Source: Anaerovibrio lipolyticus
GTDB taxonomy: Bacteria > Bacillota > Negativicutes > Selenomonadales > Selenomonadaceae
Direction of reading: 5' to 3'
Assembly: GCF_021531495.1 (NCBI RefSeq)
Contig: NZ_JADYTY010000004.1
Location: 37,718-101,717, forward strand
DNA length: 64,000 nucleotides
A program made the translations under genes and the position numbers. Positions 1-8,182 of this stretch are shown here, piece by piece (within the stretch, counting starts at the first letter, position 1; each line of letters opens with the position of its first letter). The notes below the pieces were generated by a model, which saw only the letters and a list, made by a program, of their open reading frames with translations, ran no database searches and was not told where the DNA came from.

Positions 1-328
1 CCTTGGCTGCAGCAACCTGAGCTTCCCCTTGATTGGCCTGCTGTAGTACATCTCTGTTATCAATGGACATAAGCACATCCCCAGCATGGACTCTGTCCCC
101 AGCCTGAACGTAACGCTGGAGAATACGGCCTCCCACCTGAAAGGACATATTGGTTTCGTAGCGTCCCAGGACTACACCAGGGTAGGAGCCAGAGGCTTCG
201 TCATTGCCTAGAGCAACTACCTGTGTTTTGACCAGAGGGTCCTTTTCTGTGGCTGTTTCCTGATTTCCGCATCCGGTTAAGGCCAGGGGAATCAGGATAC
301 ATAATAAAATAGAAATTACTTTATTCAT
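1..328 (-). CDS. RND efflux periplasmic adaptor lipoprotein (N-terminal part)
   Basis: The gene starts at 328 on the minus strand and runs off the left edge, so only about 109 residues are seen. The N-terminus is a lipoprotein signal: a hydrophobic stretch ending in the lipobox LTGC. It is followed by the barrel/lipoyl-type beginning of a membrane fusion protein, with SFQVGGRI and then RVHAGDVLMSID, the usual HlyD/AcrA lipoyl half-motif. Such adaptors link an inner-membrane RND pump to an outer-membrane channel, which fits a diderm cell. The pump gene should lie outside the window to the left. It is transcribed away from the flagellar genes. The family call is firm; the exported substrate is unknown. 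Confidence 0.85.
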   Translation of the reverse strand, partial: MNKVISILLCILIPLALTGCGNQETATEKDPLVKTQVVALGNDEASGSYPGVVLGRYETNMSFQVGGRILQRYVQAGDRVHAGDVLMSIDNRDVLQQANQGEAQVAAAK

Positions 329-647
329 ACGCTAACCCCTTCTTTGAGCAAATTCAATAAATACTATGCTTCAATTGTAGCAAAAAATCCACGGCAACAC
401 AATCTAAATTATCTTTTATTAGGAAGAAAACTTGGTAATATTATTGCAAAGCTGCCAGGGGACAAGGCAGGAGAATGGGCCTAAAAATTCGGAATTAGAC
501 AAAATGTCTTGCTAGGGGGGAGCAAATGTGTTATAGTAGTGGCATAATCCGGGGAAGTGTCTCTTAATTAAGAGAAATTAATGCTGCCAATCAGGGACGA
601 AGCAAGGTGGCAGTGACACGGAAATATTAAGGAGGGAGGGCAGAAAC
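329..647. other. Divergent intergenic region between efflux adaptor and flagellar genes
   Basis: About 320 bases without a convincing gene. The left part is AT-rich and should hold the leftward promoter of the adaptor lipoprotein. The right part holds the plus-strand promoter listed separately and an untranslated leader of about 100 bases before the flagellar operon gene. Confidence 0.5.
509..537 (+). promoter_or_regulatory. Sigma-A type promoter of the flagellar hook genes
   Basis: TTGCTA at 509-514 and TATAGT at 532-537 are separated by exactly 17 bases. It is the best promoter-like sequence in the gap. It resembles a housekeeping promoter rather than a sigma-28 flagellar one. Confidence 0.6.
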
Positions 648-926
648 ATGGCCAATATGCAGATTGGAATCCGGCAAACTATATTTTCCAAGCATGCCCA
701 GCGGAGGCTGTCTGACCGGCATATCCTGTTCGACCACCAGGCCATGGAAAAGCTCAATGAGGCGGTGGACAGGCTATCAGCCAAGGGTGCCAGAGCGTCT
801 CTTATTTATCTAAATGATGTTGCAATGGTGGTCCGCATCAGGGAAAGAACGGTAGTAACTGCCGTAGATGGCGACAGCGCCAAGGAAAATATTTTTACGA
901 AGATTGACAGTGCAGCAATCCTATAA
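648..926 (+). CDS. Flagellar operon protein (TIGR02530 type)
   Basis: A 92-residue soluble protein whose pattern (KHAQRRL near the start, LNEAVDRLSAKGA, then a C-terminal ENIFTKIDSAAIL) matches the small flagellar operon protein that Firmicutes carry next to the hook genes. Its biochemical role is not established. A ribosome site AAGGAGGGA lies about 10 bases before the ATG. The hook protein gene follows after 72 bases on the same strand. In many Firmicutes this gene sits between flgD and flgE; here flgD is absent and an efflux gene lies upstream, so the pair seems detached from the main flagellar cluster. Confidence 0.8.
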   Translation: MANMQIGIRQTIFSKHAQRRLSDRHILFDHQAMEKLNEAVDRLSAKGARASLIYLNDVAMVVRIRERTVVTAVDGDSAKENIFTKIDSAAIL

Positions 927-998
927 GGCTGGACCCACGGGAGGCTTTGGATTGACAGAGATGAAAACACAGTCATGACCAAAGGAGAATGATTTATT

Positions 999-3050
999 AT
1001 GATGCGTTCACTTTATTCTGGTGTATCAGGCTTGAAAAATCACCAGACTCGTATGGATGTTGTAGGCAACAACATCTCCAATGTAAATACCACAGGTTTC
1101 AAATCCAGTCGTGTAACCTTTAGTGATACACTAAGCCAGACACTCAGCGGAGCCTCAGCTCCTACAGATAATACTGGTGGTACAAACCCTAAGCAGATAG
1201 GTTTAGGCTCCAGTGTAAGCTCTATTGATACTTTATTTACAGATGGTTCAGTGCAGAATACTGGCAAAAATACAGATTTGTGTCTTTCTGGCAATGGGCT
1301 TTTTGTAGTTAAGCCAAGCATAGATAGCGATGAATTATATTATACACGGAATGGTGCATTTGAATTTGATGCAAAAGGTAACTTTGTTATGCCGGGAAGT
1401 GGTATGTTTGTTGGCGGTTGGATGGCAGAGAATGGTGTTATCAAGAATACAACTGAATCTAACATGGGCGTTATAAATATACCAGCAGGAAAAACAATGG
1501 GAGCTACCGCTACTACAACTGTTAATTACGATAAAAATTTAAATGCCAATGTTGAAGGATATACAATATCCAACATGGTGGTTAAATATGCAGATGGTAC
1601 TAGCAAGACGGTAACAAATTATGTGCCAAATCCTCCTACAATAATTTTAGACACAACTACAAATAAGCATATAACACTTGATGCTAATGCTGCCTATGAT
1701 TTTACAACGGGGGATTCACTATATGGAAAAGACTTATTTGCTCAGAAAGTAGCTTATGTAGAGGGGCCAGCTAATGTTACATTAAGTGAAACAAATTCTT
1801 TAAAAAATAAGGTTGAAGGTTTGGGAGAAATTAACTATACTACTGGCAACCATATTATTGATAACGAAATTACTCTAACAGGAACAATAGTAAATCAAGG
1901 TGTTACAACATCTGGACCAGATACAGGTGAGACACGATTAACGTTGAAGCTTGATTTGCCAGTAGAGAAAAAAGGGACAGAAGTTACTATAACTATTCCG
2001 CCAGGAAATATTTGGACATACAAAGATGGAGATACTGCAAGTTTTAAATTTCCTATAGAAGGAATTGAACCACAAGCAACTTCGAAAATTCATCGTTCTG
2101 ATGGAACTGAGTATGAATTTGAATCAAATACCTTAGATCCAAAGATAACAAAAGAAAATTATAACAATTATATATATAAGGGGCACACCGCAGACGGTGA
2201 TGTAAAAGCTGTTAGTCATAAAGGTGACGATGTAGAATCTGTCACTGTTAATACAAGTGATGGAAAGAGTTTAACGGGCTTGACGCAGGTTAAATACAAT
2301 CAGGGAGATAATTTTTATCCATCGTATACAACATTGGCAACTGTTTATGACAGCCTTGGTGGAGAACATTCTGTGCCTATATTATTTACCAAGCAAGCTA
2401 ACAATACATGGTCCATGTCTTTGGGAAATGGCGGTTCTAGTGTAAGTGTTACAGATTCTGAGCAAAGAACCATAAATTATAATCTTATTAGTACGGATCT
2501 TGTATTTGATGACAAAGGCGGTTATATCAGCGGTTCTGCTACATTGAAAGTGCATTATGATTATGGTAAAGTTCAAAATAGCAAGGGAGAGGTTATAAAT
2601 CCTCCTAGTGACCAGTCAATTAATGTAAATGTTGGCAGTCTTACACAATATTCTGGGAGTACATCTATTAATGGTTCCAGTGATGGTAATGCTATGGGCA
2701 CATTGAAAAGTGTATCTGTAGATAGTTCAGGTATAATTACTGGTGTATATACCAATGGATTGCACAGAACAGAGGCGCAGGTTGCCATTGCTCAGTTTAA
2801 TAATGCGGCTGGTCTGACAAAATCAGGCGGTAGCTTGTATGAAAAGTCTAATAATTCAGGTGAGGCTCATATTGAATCTGCATCTGCCTTAGGTGTAACT
2901 ATTACTCCGTCTGCATTGGAAATGTCCAATGTTGATATGGCCAGTGAGCTGACAGATATGATTGTTACCCAGCGTGGTTATCAGTCCAACTCCAAAATTA
3001 TCACAGTTTCCGATGAATTGCTGGAAACCTTGATTAATATGAAGCGTTAA
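999..3050 (+). CDS. flgE: Flagellar hook protein FlgE, long form
   Basis: The N-terminus (MRSLYSGVSGLKNHQ, then VVGNNISNVNTTGFK) is the classic rod/hook D0 motif. The C-terminus ends with the matching coiled part, SNVDMASELTDMIVTQRGYQ then SNSKIITVSDELLETL. The protein forms the curved hook outside the outer membrane and is exported by the flagellar type III apparatus, so it has no signal peptide. At 683 residues it is far longer than the roughly 400 of enteric FlgE. The extra length lies in the middle, about residues 150-430, where the DNA is clearly more AT-rich than at either end; this is the surface-exposed, variable D2/D3-like part. Two ATG codons stand in tandem; the first has AAAGGAG 11 bases upstream. 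Confidence 0.93.
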   Translation: MMRSLYSGVSGLKNHQTRMDVVGNNISNVNTTGFKSSRVTFSDTLSQTLSGASAPTDNTGGTNPKQIGLGSSVSSIDTLFTDGSVQNTGKNTDLCLSGNGLFVVKPSIDSDELYYTRNGAFEFDAKGNFVMPGSGMFVGGWMAENGVIKNTTESNMGVINIPAGKTMGATATTTVNYDKNLNANVEGYTISNMVVKYADGTSKTVTNYVPNPPTIILDTTTNKHITLDANAAYDFTTGDSLYGKDLFAQKVAYVEGPANVTLSETNSLKNKVEGLGEINYTTGNHIIDNEITLTGTIVNQGVTTSGPDTGETRLTLKLDLPVEKKGTEVTITIPPGNIWTYKDGDTASFKFPIEGIEPQATSKIHRSDGTEYEFESNTLDPKITKENYNNYIYKGHTADGDVKAVSHKGDDVESVTVNTSDGKSLTGLTQVKYNQGDNFYPSYTTLATVYDSLGGEHSVPILFTKQANNTWSMSLGNGGSSVSVTDSEQRTINYNLISTDLVFDDKGGYISGSATLKVHYDYGKVQNSKGEVINPPSDQSINVNVGSLTQYSGSTSINGSSDGNAMGTLKSVSVDSSGIITGVYTNGLHRTEAQVAIAQFNNAAGLTKSGGSLYEKSNNSGEAHIESASALGVTITPSALEMSNVDMASELTDMIVTQRGYQSNSKIITVSDELLETLINMKR

Positions 3051-3063
3051 TTTCATAACAAAC

Positions 3064-3097
3064 AAAATCCGGGAAGGCCTTGGCCAACCCGGATTTT
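3064..3097. terminator. Bidirectional terminator between flgE and rluD
   Basis: A 10-bp stem (AAAATCCGGG pairing with CCCGGATTTT) with A-rich and T-rich flanks lies between the two convergent genes and can stop transcription from both sides. Confidence 0.8.
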
Positions 3098-3112
3098 ATT
3101 TTGAAATTATAT

Positions 3113-3997
3113 TTAGCCCCAGAATAGGGCCTGCATATCGGCTGGCAGGTCGGTGTAGATGGAGAGGTGCTGGGCGGTTAGGGGATTGTCCAGCTCCAGA
3201 TGGTAGGCATGGAGAGCCTGTCGCTGGATATATTCCATATTTCCGCCGTAGAGATCGTCTCCCAGCAGGGGATGGCCCAGAGAGGCCAAATGCACCCTTA
3301 TTTGATGAGTACGGCCTGTTTCTAGTTGCAGCTCTAGTAGTGACCTGCCTTGCCTTTGGCAAATTGTACGATAATGGGTAATGGCTCTTTGTCCCTGACC
3401 ATCAGGGGGACAGATACGCTGAATAATGCTTTCTGGATGCCTGGCAATAGGCAAATCTATAGTACCCTGGGGCTGAGGCATAGCCCCTTCAATAATAGCC
3501 AAATAGCTGCGATGAAAGAATTTACCTCCATTTTGCTGGGTAAGCATATTCTGCAACTGTGGCAGTTTGGCTACAATTACCAAGCCGGTAGTATTTCTAT
3601 CCAGCCTATGGACAGGATGAAAATCCAGATTTTGGCCAGTTTCCCGATAATAATGCAAAATGCCATTGCCCAGAGTATTGCTATAATCTCCTCCTGTGGG
3701 ATGGACCAATATGCCAGTAGGCTTGTTCAGTACCAACAGATATTCATTCTCATAGCGAATATCCAGCTTCATAGGAGTAGCCACCAGAGATGATTCCTCG
3801 GGAATAATACAGCGGATTTCATCCCCAGCCTGAGCCATAGCTGTAGTACACCGCACCTCCTGATTATTTATCAGGAGACGGCCATTCCACTTCAAACGGC
3901 GCCAAAGACCGTGGCTAAAGCCACATTCCTTTCTAAGAAAAGCCCTGACCTCCACAGGGGCCAGAGCTTTCTCAGAAACCTTATAGGTTATATCCAT
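3113..3997 (-). CDS. rluD: RluA/RluD family pseudouridine synthase
   Basis: A 294-residue protein that isomerises uridines to pseudouridine in RNA, most likely 23S rRNA. The catalytic motif HRLDRNTTGL is intact, with the active Asp at residue 133. RTHQIRVHLASLGHPLLGD follows near residues 230-250. An N-terminal S4-like RNA-binding segment covers roughly residues 15-65. It lies 3 bases after the uraA stop, so the two form an operon; pairing of this family with pyrimidine transport or synthesis genes is common in Firmicutes. The exact uridine target cannot be read from the sequence. Confidence 0.88.
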   Translation of the reverse strand: MDITYKVSEKALAPVEVRAFLRKECGFSHGLWRRLKWNGRLLINNQEVRCTTAMAQAGDEIRCIIPEESSLVATPMKLDIRYENEYLLVLNKPTGILVHPTGGDYSNTLGNGILHYYRETGQNLDFHPVHRLDRNTTGLVIVAKLPQLQNMLTQQNGGKFFHRSYLAIIEGAMPQPQGTIDLPIARHPESIIQRICPPDGQGQRAITHYRTICQRQGRSLLELQLETGRTHQIRVHLASLGHPLLGDDLYGGNMEYIQRQALHAYHLELDNPLTAQHLSIYTDLPADMQALFWG

Positions 3998-4000
3998 AAA

Positions 4001-5251
4001 TTATGCTTCGCCTCTTAGTTTGCTAATAAGATTGAAGCAAATACTTAATACAATAGCTACTACAGTGGCCAAAGACATACCGCTAAGGGTAACAGTTCCC
4101 AGGGTAATGCTGGCGGTGCTGACACCAATGCCCATAACAACAGCCGTTAGCATAAGATTAACAGGCTTGTTGTAATCTACCTTGCTTTCTACCAGTACAC
4201 GAATACCGGAAGCTGCAATTACACCAAAGAGCAGCATGGATACACCGCCCATAACAGGGGCTGGAATACTCTGAATAGCTGCTGCCAGCTTGCCGAAGCA
4301 GGACAAGATAATGGCAAAAATAGCTGCGCCGCCAATAACCCAGGTGCTGAAAACCTTGGTAATGGCCAGAACACCAATATTCTCACCATAGGTGGTATTA
4401 GGGGTAGAACCAAAGAAACCGGAAATCATGGTGGAGATACCATTACCAATGATGGAACGATCCAAGCCAGGGTCCTTGGTCAAGTCCGCCCCTACAATAT
4501 TACCGGTAACAATAAGATGACCTACATGCTCTACGATAACTACCAGGGCAGCAGGCAGAATAATCAAAATAGCATTCATATTGAATTCAGGGGTATAGAA
4601 GGTAGGCAGTGCAAACCAAGGTGCCTTTTCAATAATGCTGAAATCCACAATGCCAAAGAGGCAGGCAATAATATAGCCTGATACAATACCGATAAGGATA
4701 GGAATAATCTGCAAAAATCCTCGGCAGGCAACCTGAGCCAGCAGGGTAATAGCCAAGGTGAGTACAGCTACAATAATGGTAGCTGAATCAGGCTCCTTGG
4801 AGGTCAGACCGGCCATACCAGCAGCTACAGGCATTAGCTCCAAACCGATAACAGCCACAATGGCACCCATAGCAGCTGGTGGGAAGATAAAATCTATCCA
4901 GCTTGTGCCTACAGCCTTTACCACCAGGCCTACAGCCACAAATACTGCACCTACCACAATAAAGCCTCCCAGGGCGGCTTCGTAGCTGTACTGACTAAGT
5001 ACAGCGAAAACAGGGGAGATAAAGGCAAAGCTGGAGCCTAGATAGGCAGGAATCCGTCCCTTGCACAGGAATAGGTACAGCAGAGTGCCAATACCATTAA
5101 AAAGCAATACAATAGCTGGATTCACATTAAATAGAATAGGAACCAGTACAGTGGAGCCAAACATGGCAAAAAGATGTTGCAGGCTCAGGGGAATAGTTTT
5201 CTGTAATGGCGGCCTCTGATCTACCTGAATAACACGATTGTTCTCTAACAT
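4001..5251 (-). CDS. uraA: Uracil/xanthine permease (NCS2 family)
   Basis: A 416-residue inner-membrane transporter with about 14 hydrophobic segments. The start (QRPPLQKTIPLSLQHLFAMF) is typical of the UraA/PyrP branch. SSFAFISPVFAVL and the TPNTTYGENIGVLAIT motif with the conserved Glu of NCS2 carriers are visible. It imports uracil with protons. ATG at 5251 follows a good AAAGGAGTG site. It is the first gene of a minus-strand operon with rluD. No PyrR-binding attenuator was recognised in the leader. Confidence 0.9.
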   Translation of the reverse strand: MLENNRVIQVDQRPPLQKTIPLSLQHLFAMFGSTVLVPILFNVNPAIVLLFNGIGTLLYLFLCKGRIPAYLGSSFAFISPVFAVLSQYSYEAALGGFIVVGAVFVAVGLVVKAVGTSWIDFIFPPAAMGAIVAVIGLELMPVAAGMAGLTSKEPDSATIIVAVLTLAITLLAQVACRGFLQIIPILIGIVSGYIIACLFGIVDFSIIEKAPWFALPTFYTPEFNMNAILIILPAALVVIVEHVGHLIVTGNIVGADLTKDPGLDRSIIGNGISTMISGFFGSTPNTTYGENIGVLAITKVFSTWVIGGAAIFAIILSCFGKLAAAIQSIPAPVMGGVSMLLFGVIAASGIRVLVESKVDYNKPVNLMLTAVVMGIGVSTASITLGTVTLSGMSLATVVAIVLSICFNLISKLRGEA

Positions 5252-5450
5252 GAAAACACTCCTTTACAATTAGACTTAATAACAAAATAAATTCAAACCT
5301 TATAAAATTTATCACATAAAAGGTCATTTGTCCATTTAAATTTTTACCATTGAAAGATTGTTCATTTTAACATTCACAAACTTAACAAAATTTCATCAAA
5401 ATTTGATACAGATAATAAAAAATATCTTTTTAAACACTGTTTTTTTAAAA

Positions 5451-5466
5451 AAAACTGTGCTATAAT
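5451..5466 (+). promoter_or_regulatory. Extended -10 promoter of fba
   Basis: TGC followed directly by TATAAT (5461-5466) forms an extended -10 element. No good -35 box is seen at 16-18 bases, which extended -10 promoters tolerate. The leader is short, about 25 bases. Confidence 0.6.
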
Positions 5467-5496
5467 GAGTACATAATTTTGATAGGGGGTTTTTAT

Positions 5497-6465
5497 ATGC
5501 CATTAGTAGGAACTAAAGAAATGTTTAAAAAAGCATACGAGGGCGGTTACGCTATCGGTGCATTCAACGTAAACAACATGGAGATTGTACAGGGTATCAC
5601 TGATGCTGCTGCTGAGCTTCATGCACCTGTAATCCTCCAGTGCTCTGCTGGTGCTCGCAAGTATGCAAACCATCAGTATCTGGTACATCTGGTAAAGGCT
5701 GCTTTGGAGGTTCATCCTGACCTGCCAGTAGCTCTCCATCTGGATCATGGTGCAGATTTCGAAACTTGTAAGTCCTGCATCGACGGTGGTTTCACTTCCG
5801 TTATGATCGATGGCTCTGCTCGTTCCTTCGAGGAGAACATTGAGGTTACCAAGAAGGTAGTAGAGTACGCTCATGAGCGTGGCGTAGTAGTAGAGGGCGA
5901 GCTGGGCAAGCTTGCCGGCATTGAGGATGATGTACAGGTAGAGGCACATGATGCTGCTTACACCAGCCCTGATGAGGTAGAGGAATTCGTTGAGCGTACT
6001 GGCGTTGATTCCCTGGCTATTGCTATCGGCACCAGCCACGGCGCTTTCAAGTTCACTCCTGCACAGTGCACCCGCAATGCAGAGGGCGTTCTGGTACCAC
6101 CTGAGCTCCGTTTCGATATTCTGGAGGAGATTACCAAGAAGCTGCCTAACTTCCCAATCGTTCTCCACGGTGCATCCTCTGTAGTTCCAGAGTATGTAAA
6201 GATTATCAATGAGAATGGCGGCAACCTGGCTGATGCTATTGGTATTCCAGAGGATCAGCTCCGCAAGGCAGCTCGCAGCGCAGTTTGCAAGATTAATGTT
6301 GACTCCGATCTGCGTCTGGCTCTCACTGCTGGTATCCGTCAGCACTTCACTCAGCATCCTGAGCATTTCGACCCACGTCAGTATCTGGCTCCTGCTCGCG
6401 ATAACATCAAGGCTTTGGTTGAGCACAAGATTAAGAACGTTCTGGGCTGCGACGGTGCTTACTAA
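5497..6465 (+). CDS. fba: Class II fructose-1,6-bisphosphate aldolase
   Basis: A 322-residue zinc-dependent aldolase that splits fructose-1,6-bisphosphate in glycolysis and runs backward in gluconeogenesis. Metal and substrate motifs are present: LHLDHGADFETC, EGELGKLAGIEDD, GTSHGAFKF and HGASSV, with the Zn-binding histidines. The start is ATG 5497, 7 bases after AGGGGG; an in-frame TTG upstream at 5479 has no ribosome site. Codon use is strongly biased, as in highly expressed genes, and the gene stands alone between its own promoter and a strong terminator. Confidence 0.95.
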   Translation: MPLVGTKEMFKKAYEGGYAIGAFNVNNMEIVQGITDAAAELHAPVILQCSAGARKYANHQYLVHLVKAALEVHPDLPVALHLDHGADFETCKSCIDGGFTSVMIDGSARSFEENIEVTKKVVEYAHERGVVVEGELGKLAGIEDDVQVEAHDAAYTSPDEVEEFVERTGVDSLAIAIGTSHGAFKFTPAQCTRNAEGVLVPPELRFDILEEITKKLPNFPIVLHGASSVVPEYVKIINENGGNLADAIGIPEDQLRKAARSAVCKINVDSDLRLALTAGIRQHFTQHPEHFDPRQYLAPARDNIKALVEHKIKNVLGCDGAY

Positions 6466-6488
6466 TATTGGCATAGCAGTATAAACGA

Positions 6489-6524
6489 AAAAAGGCTGCA
6501 GGATTTCGGTCCTGCAGCCTTTTG
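6489..6524 (+). terminator. Rho-independent terminator after fba
   Basis: The stem AAAGGCTGCAGGA pairs with TCCTGCAGCCTTT around a short TTCGG-type loop, followed by TTTT. Confidence 0.9.
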
Positions 6525-6572
6525 CGTTGTAAAATAAATCTGGATTTTCTAACATGGAGAAATTCAAAATTT

Positions 6573-7064
6573 TTACTTTTTATCCTTTAGCTGATCCTTC
6601 CAATATTCCAGATCATGCTCATTCAGGGGCAGCTCTACAGCGTCTCCATTGTCATAGGTAAATCTGACTCTTACCACCTGAGCTTGGCGGATAGCCTCAA
6701 ATGTTTCCGTAGGAAATTCCGCAAAGAGCTTGTTGGTGTTCTTGAAGGTGGTTTTGTCATTGTAGAAGGCAATAGAGTAGCTAGGAGGTGTCTGTCGTAC
6801 AGAAGCCTTAATGTCGTACATATCATTATCGCAAACCAGTAGAATTACAGGCTTTAGCTGGTTGCCTGCAAAGCGGTAATCCTGCAAGGTTAGATTGGCT
6901 GTGGATATTTTGCCATGCTCATCAGTATCTGCTCGAAAATCAATATCACAGTAGGCAGATAGGCTGTCAGCACTGCGGTGATCCAGCATATAGGTATAAC
7001 CATAGCCAAAGCCCCCTAGCAGTATTAATAAAGTGCCAAGAAGAAAGAATATTTTGTGTTTCAC
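6573..7064 (-). CDS. Small single-pass exported or anchored protein, unknown function
   Basis: A 163-residue protein with an N-terminal hydrophobic helix (KIFFLLGTLLILLGGFGYGY) and a soluble remainder rich in charged residues, so it is probably anchored in the inner membrane facing the periplasm. No family was recognised. I place the start at GTG 7064 because AAAGGAA lies 7 bases before it; an upstream in-frame ATG at 7094 lacks a ribosome site. It stands between the fba terminator and a hairpin and appears to be transcribed alone. Confidence 0.6.
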   Translation of the reverse strand: MKHKIFFLLGTLLILLGGFGYGYTYMLDHRSADSLSAYCDIDFRADTDEHGKISTANLTLQDYRFAGNQLKPVILLVCDNDMYDIKASVRQTPPSYSIAFYNDKTTFKNTNKLFAEFPTETFEAIRQAQVVRVRFTYDNGDAVELPLNEHDLEYWKDQLKDKK

Positions 7065-7096
7065 GCTATCGTTCCTTTCAGGGTAAAGATACAAGT

Positions 7097-7140
7097 AGAG
7101 GTTATCTCACTAAATTCATAGGGGATAACCTCTGCTTTTT
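7097..7140. terminator. Hairpin between small protein and recombinase genes
   Basis: AGAGGTTATC (7097-7106) pairs with GATAACCTCT (7124-7133). The T-run lies on the plus-strand side, whereas the flanking genes are both on the minus strand, so its use as a terminator for the recombinase gene is plausible but not ideal. Confidence 0.5.
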
Positions 7141-8125
7141 ATTTTTTATTAAACATTTTGTCCAAAGCATTTTCCTTGAAAAGATTGCCCTGCTCTATAT
7201 AGCGATGAACCATCTTTTCAGATTTATGTCTGGTTTGCCGCATGATTTCCAAAGTATTCAAATCATGCTGGGCTGCACTAGTGGCAAAGCCACGACGAAG
7301 GCTGTGGCCAGCAAAATCAGAGGGATCCAGTCCTAATCTGGCCATGTATTTCTTGACAATTTCTGCCACTGCCTTATCGTTTAATTGAGTGTCCCTAGGC
7401 TGTAGATTTCGCTTAAAACCTCGGAAGAGGGGGCCGGAGGTAATGCCTGCTGCCTCCATCCAGTTTCTTACTGCTCGAACAGCACATATTTCTTTCTGGG
7501 GGGCATAGGGAATGGCAATCTCTGAGCCAGCTCCCAGCTGATCGCCTTTGGATTGAGGAATAAAGACAACCATTCCCTGAGTGGTAAAGGTCAAATCCTC
7601 TATTTGCACCGCCACCAGCTCGGAACGGCGGAAGGCGCCGGCAAAGCCTAGAAAAAGCAATGCCTTGTCCCGCAGAGTAACCAAATCACTGCCTGACAGC
7701 ATATCTGCCAGCAGGGGCAGGGTTTCCATGAGAATAGGAGCCTTGCCATGCTGAAAGGTGCCCTTTTCTCGGCGAATGGCCTGCATGGCATTGTGTACCA
7801 TTACATGCTTGGCAGGATTGTTTTCCTGATAGCCTCCAGCAATATGATTCTCGGAAATAGCTGTTACCCGGCGGGAAACGGTATTAGCCTTGGCGTTATC
7901 TGCCAAATCATTAATGTAGTTGACAATATCCTCTGGCTTGCAGGGAAGAGGGCAAAGCTTGTTGGCTTCGCACCAATCCGTAAAATCATTCCAGTCTGCC
8001 GCATAGGATTTCAAGGTATTATCACTTTTGGATTTGCGCATACGCCGTTTGCTTTTGGCAGAGAGCAGTACATTTTTATTTATTTCCTTGTTATTGTATA
8101 GCAAAAAATCATCTCGTACATTCAT
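7139..8125 (-). CDS. Tyrosine recombinase (solitary integrase/XerC-like)
   Basis: A 328-residue site-specific recombinase. It has an N-terminal SAM-like core-binding domain (about residues 35-125) and a C-terminal catalytic domain with all expected residues: Arg166 in FRRSEL, Lys193 in SKGDQ, His274 and Arg277 in HSLRRG, His300 and the nucleophile Tyr309 in HRYIEQ. The start has GAGG about 8 bases upstream. It lies 57 bases downstream of a chemoreceptor gene on the same strand. No prophage or integrated element, excisionase or attachment repeat was seen around it, so it may be a resident recombinase or the relic of an excised element. Confidence 0.85.
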   Translation of the reverse strand: MNVRDDFLLYNNKEINKNVLLSAKSKRRMRKSKSDNTLKSYAADWNDFTDWCEANKLCPLPCKPEDIVNYINDLADNAKANTVSRRVTAISENHIAGGYQENNPAKHVMVHNAMQAIRREKGTFQHGKAPILMETLPLLADMLSGSDLVTLRDKALLFLGFAGAFRRSELVAVQIEDLTFTTQGMVVFIPQSKGDQLGAGSEIAIPYAPQKEICAVRAVRNWMEAAGITSGPLFRGFKRNLQPRDTQLNDKAVAEIVKKYMARLGLDPSDFAGHSLRRGFATSAAQHDLNTLEIMRQTRHKSEKMVHRYIEQGNLFKENALDKMFNKK

Positions 8126-8182
8126 GAAATTTACCTCGAATTTTTCCTATGTCTCAGAATGGACAGCTGGAAATATTTTTCT

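Noticed and set aside
5252..5450. Possible PyrR or uracil-responsive attenuator before uraA
   Set aside because: The leader is AT-rich with no convincing anti-terminator/terminator pair or PyrR-binding motif.
5503..6567. A 354-codon open frame on the minus strand opposite fba
   Set aside because: Shadow frame across a highly biased gene and its terminator; no family resemblance.
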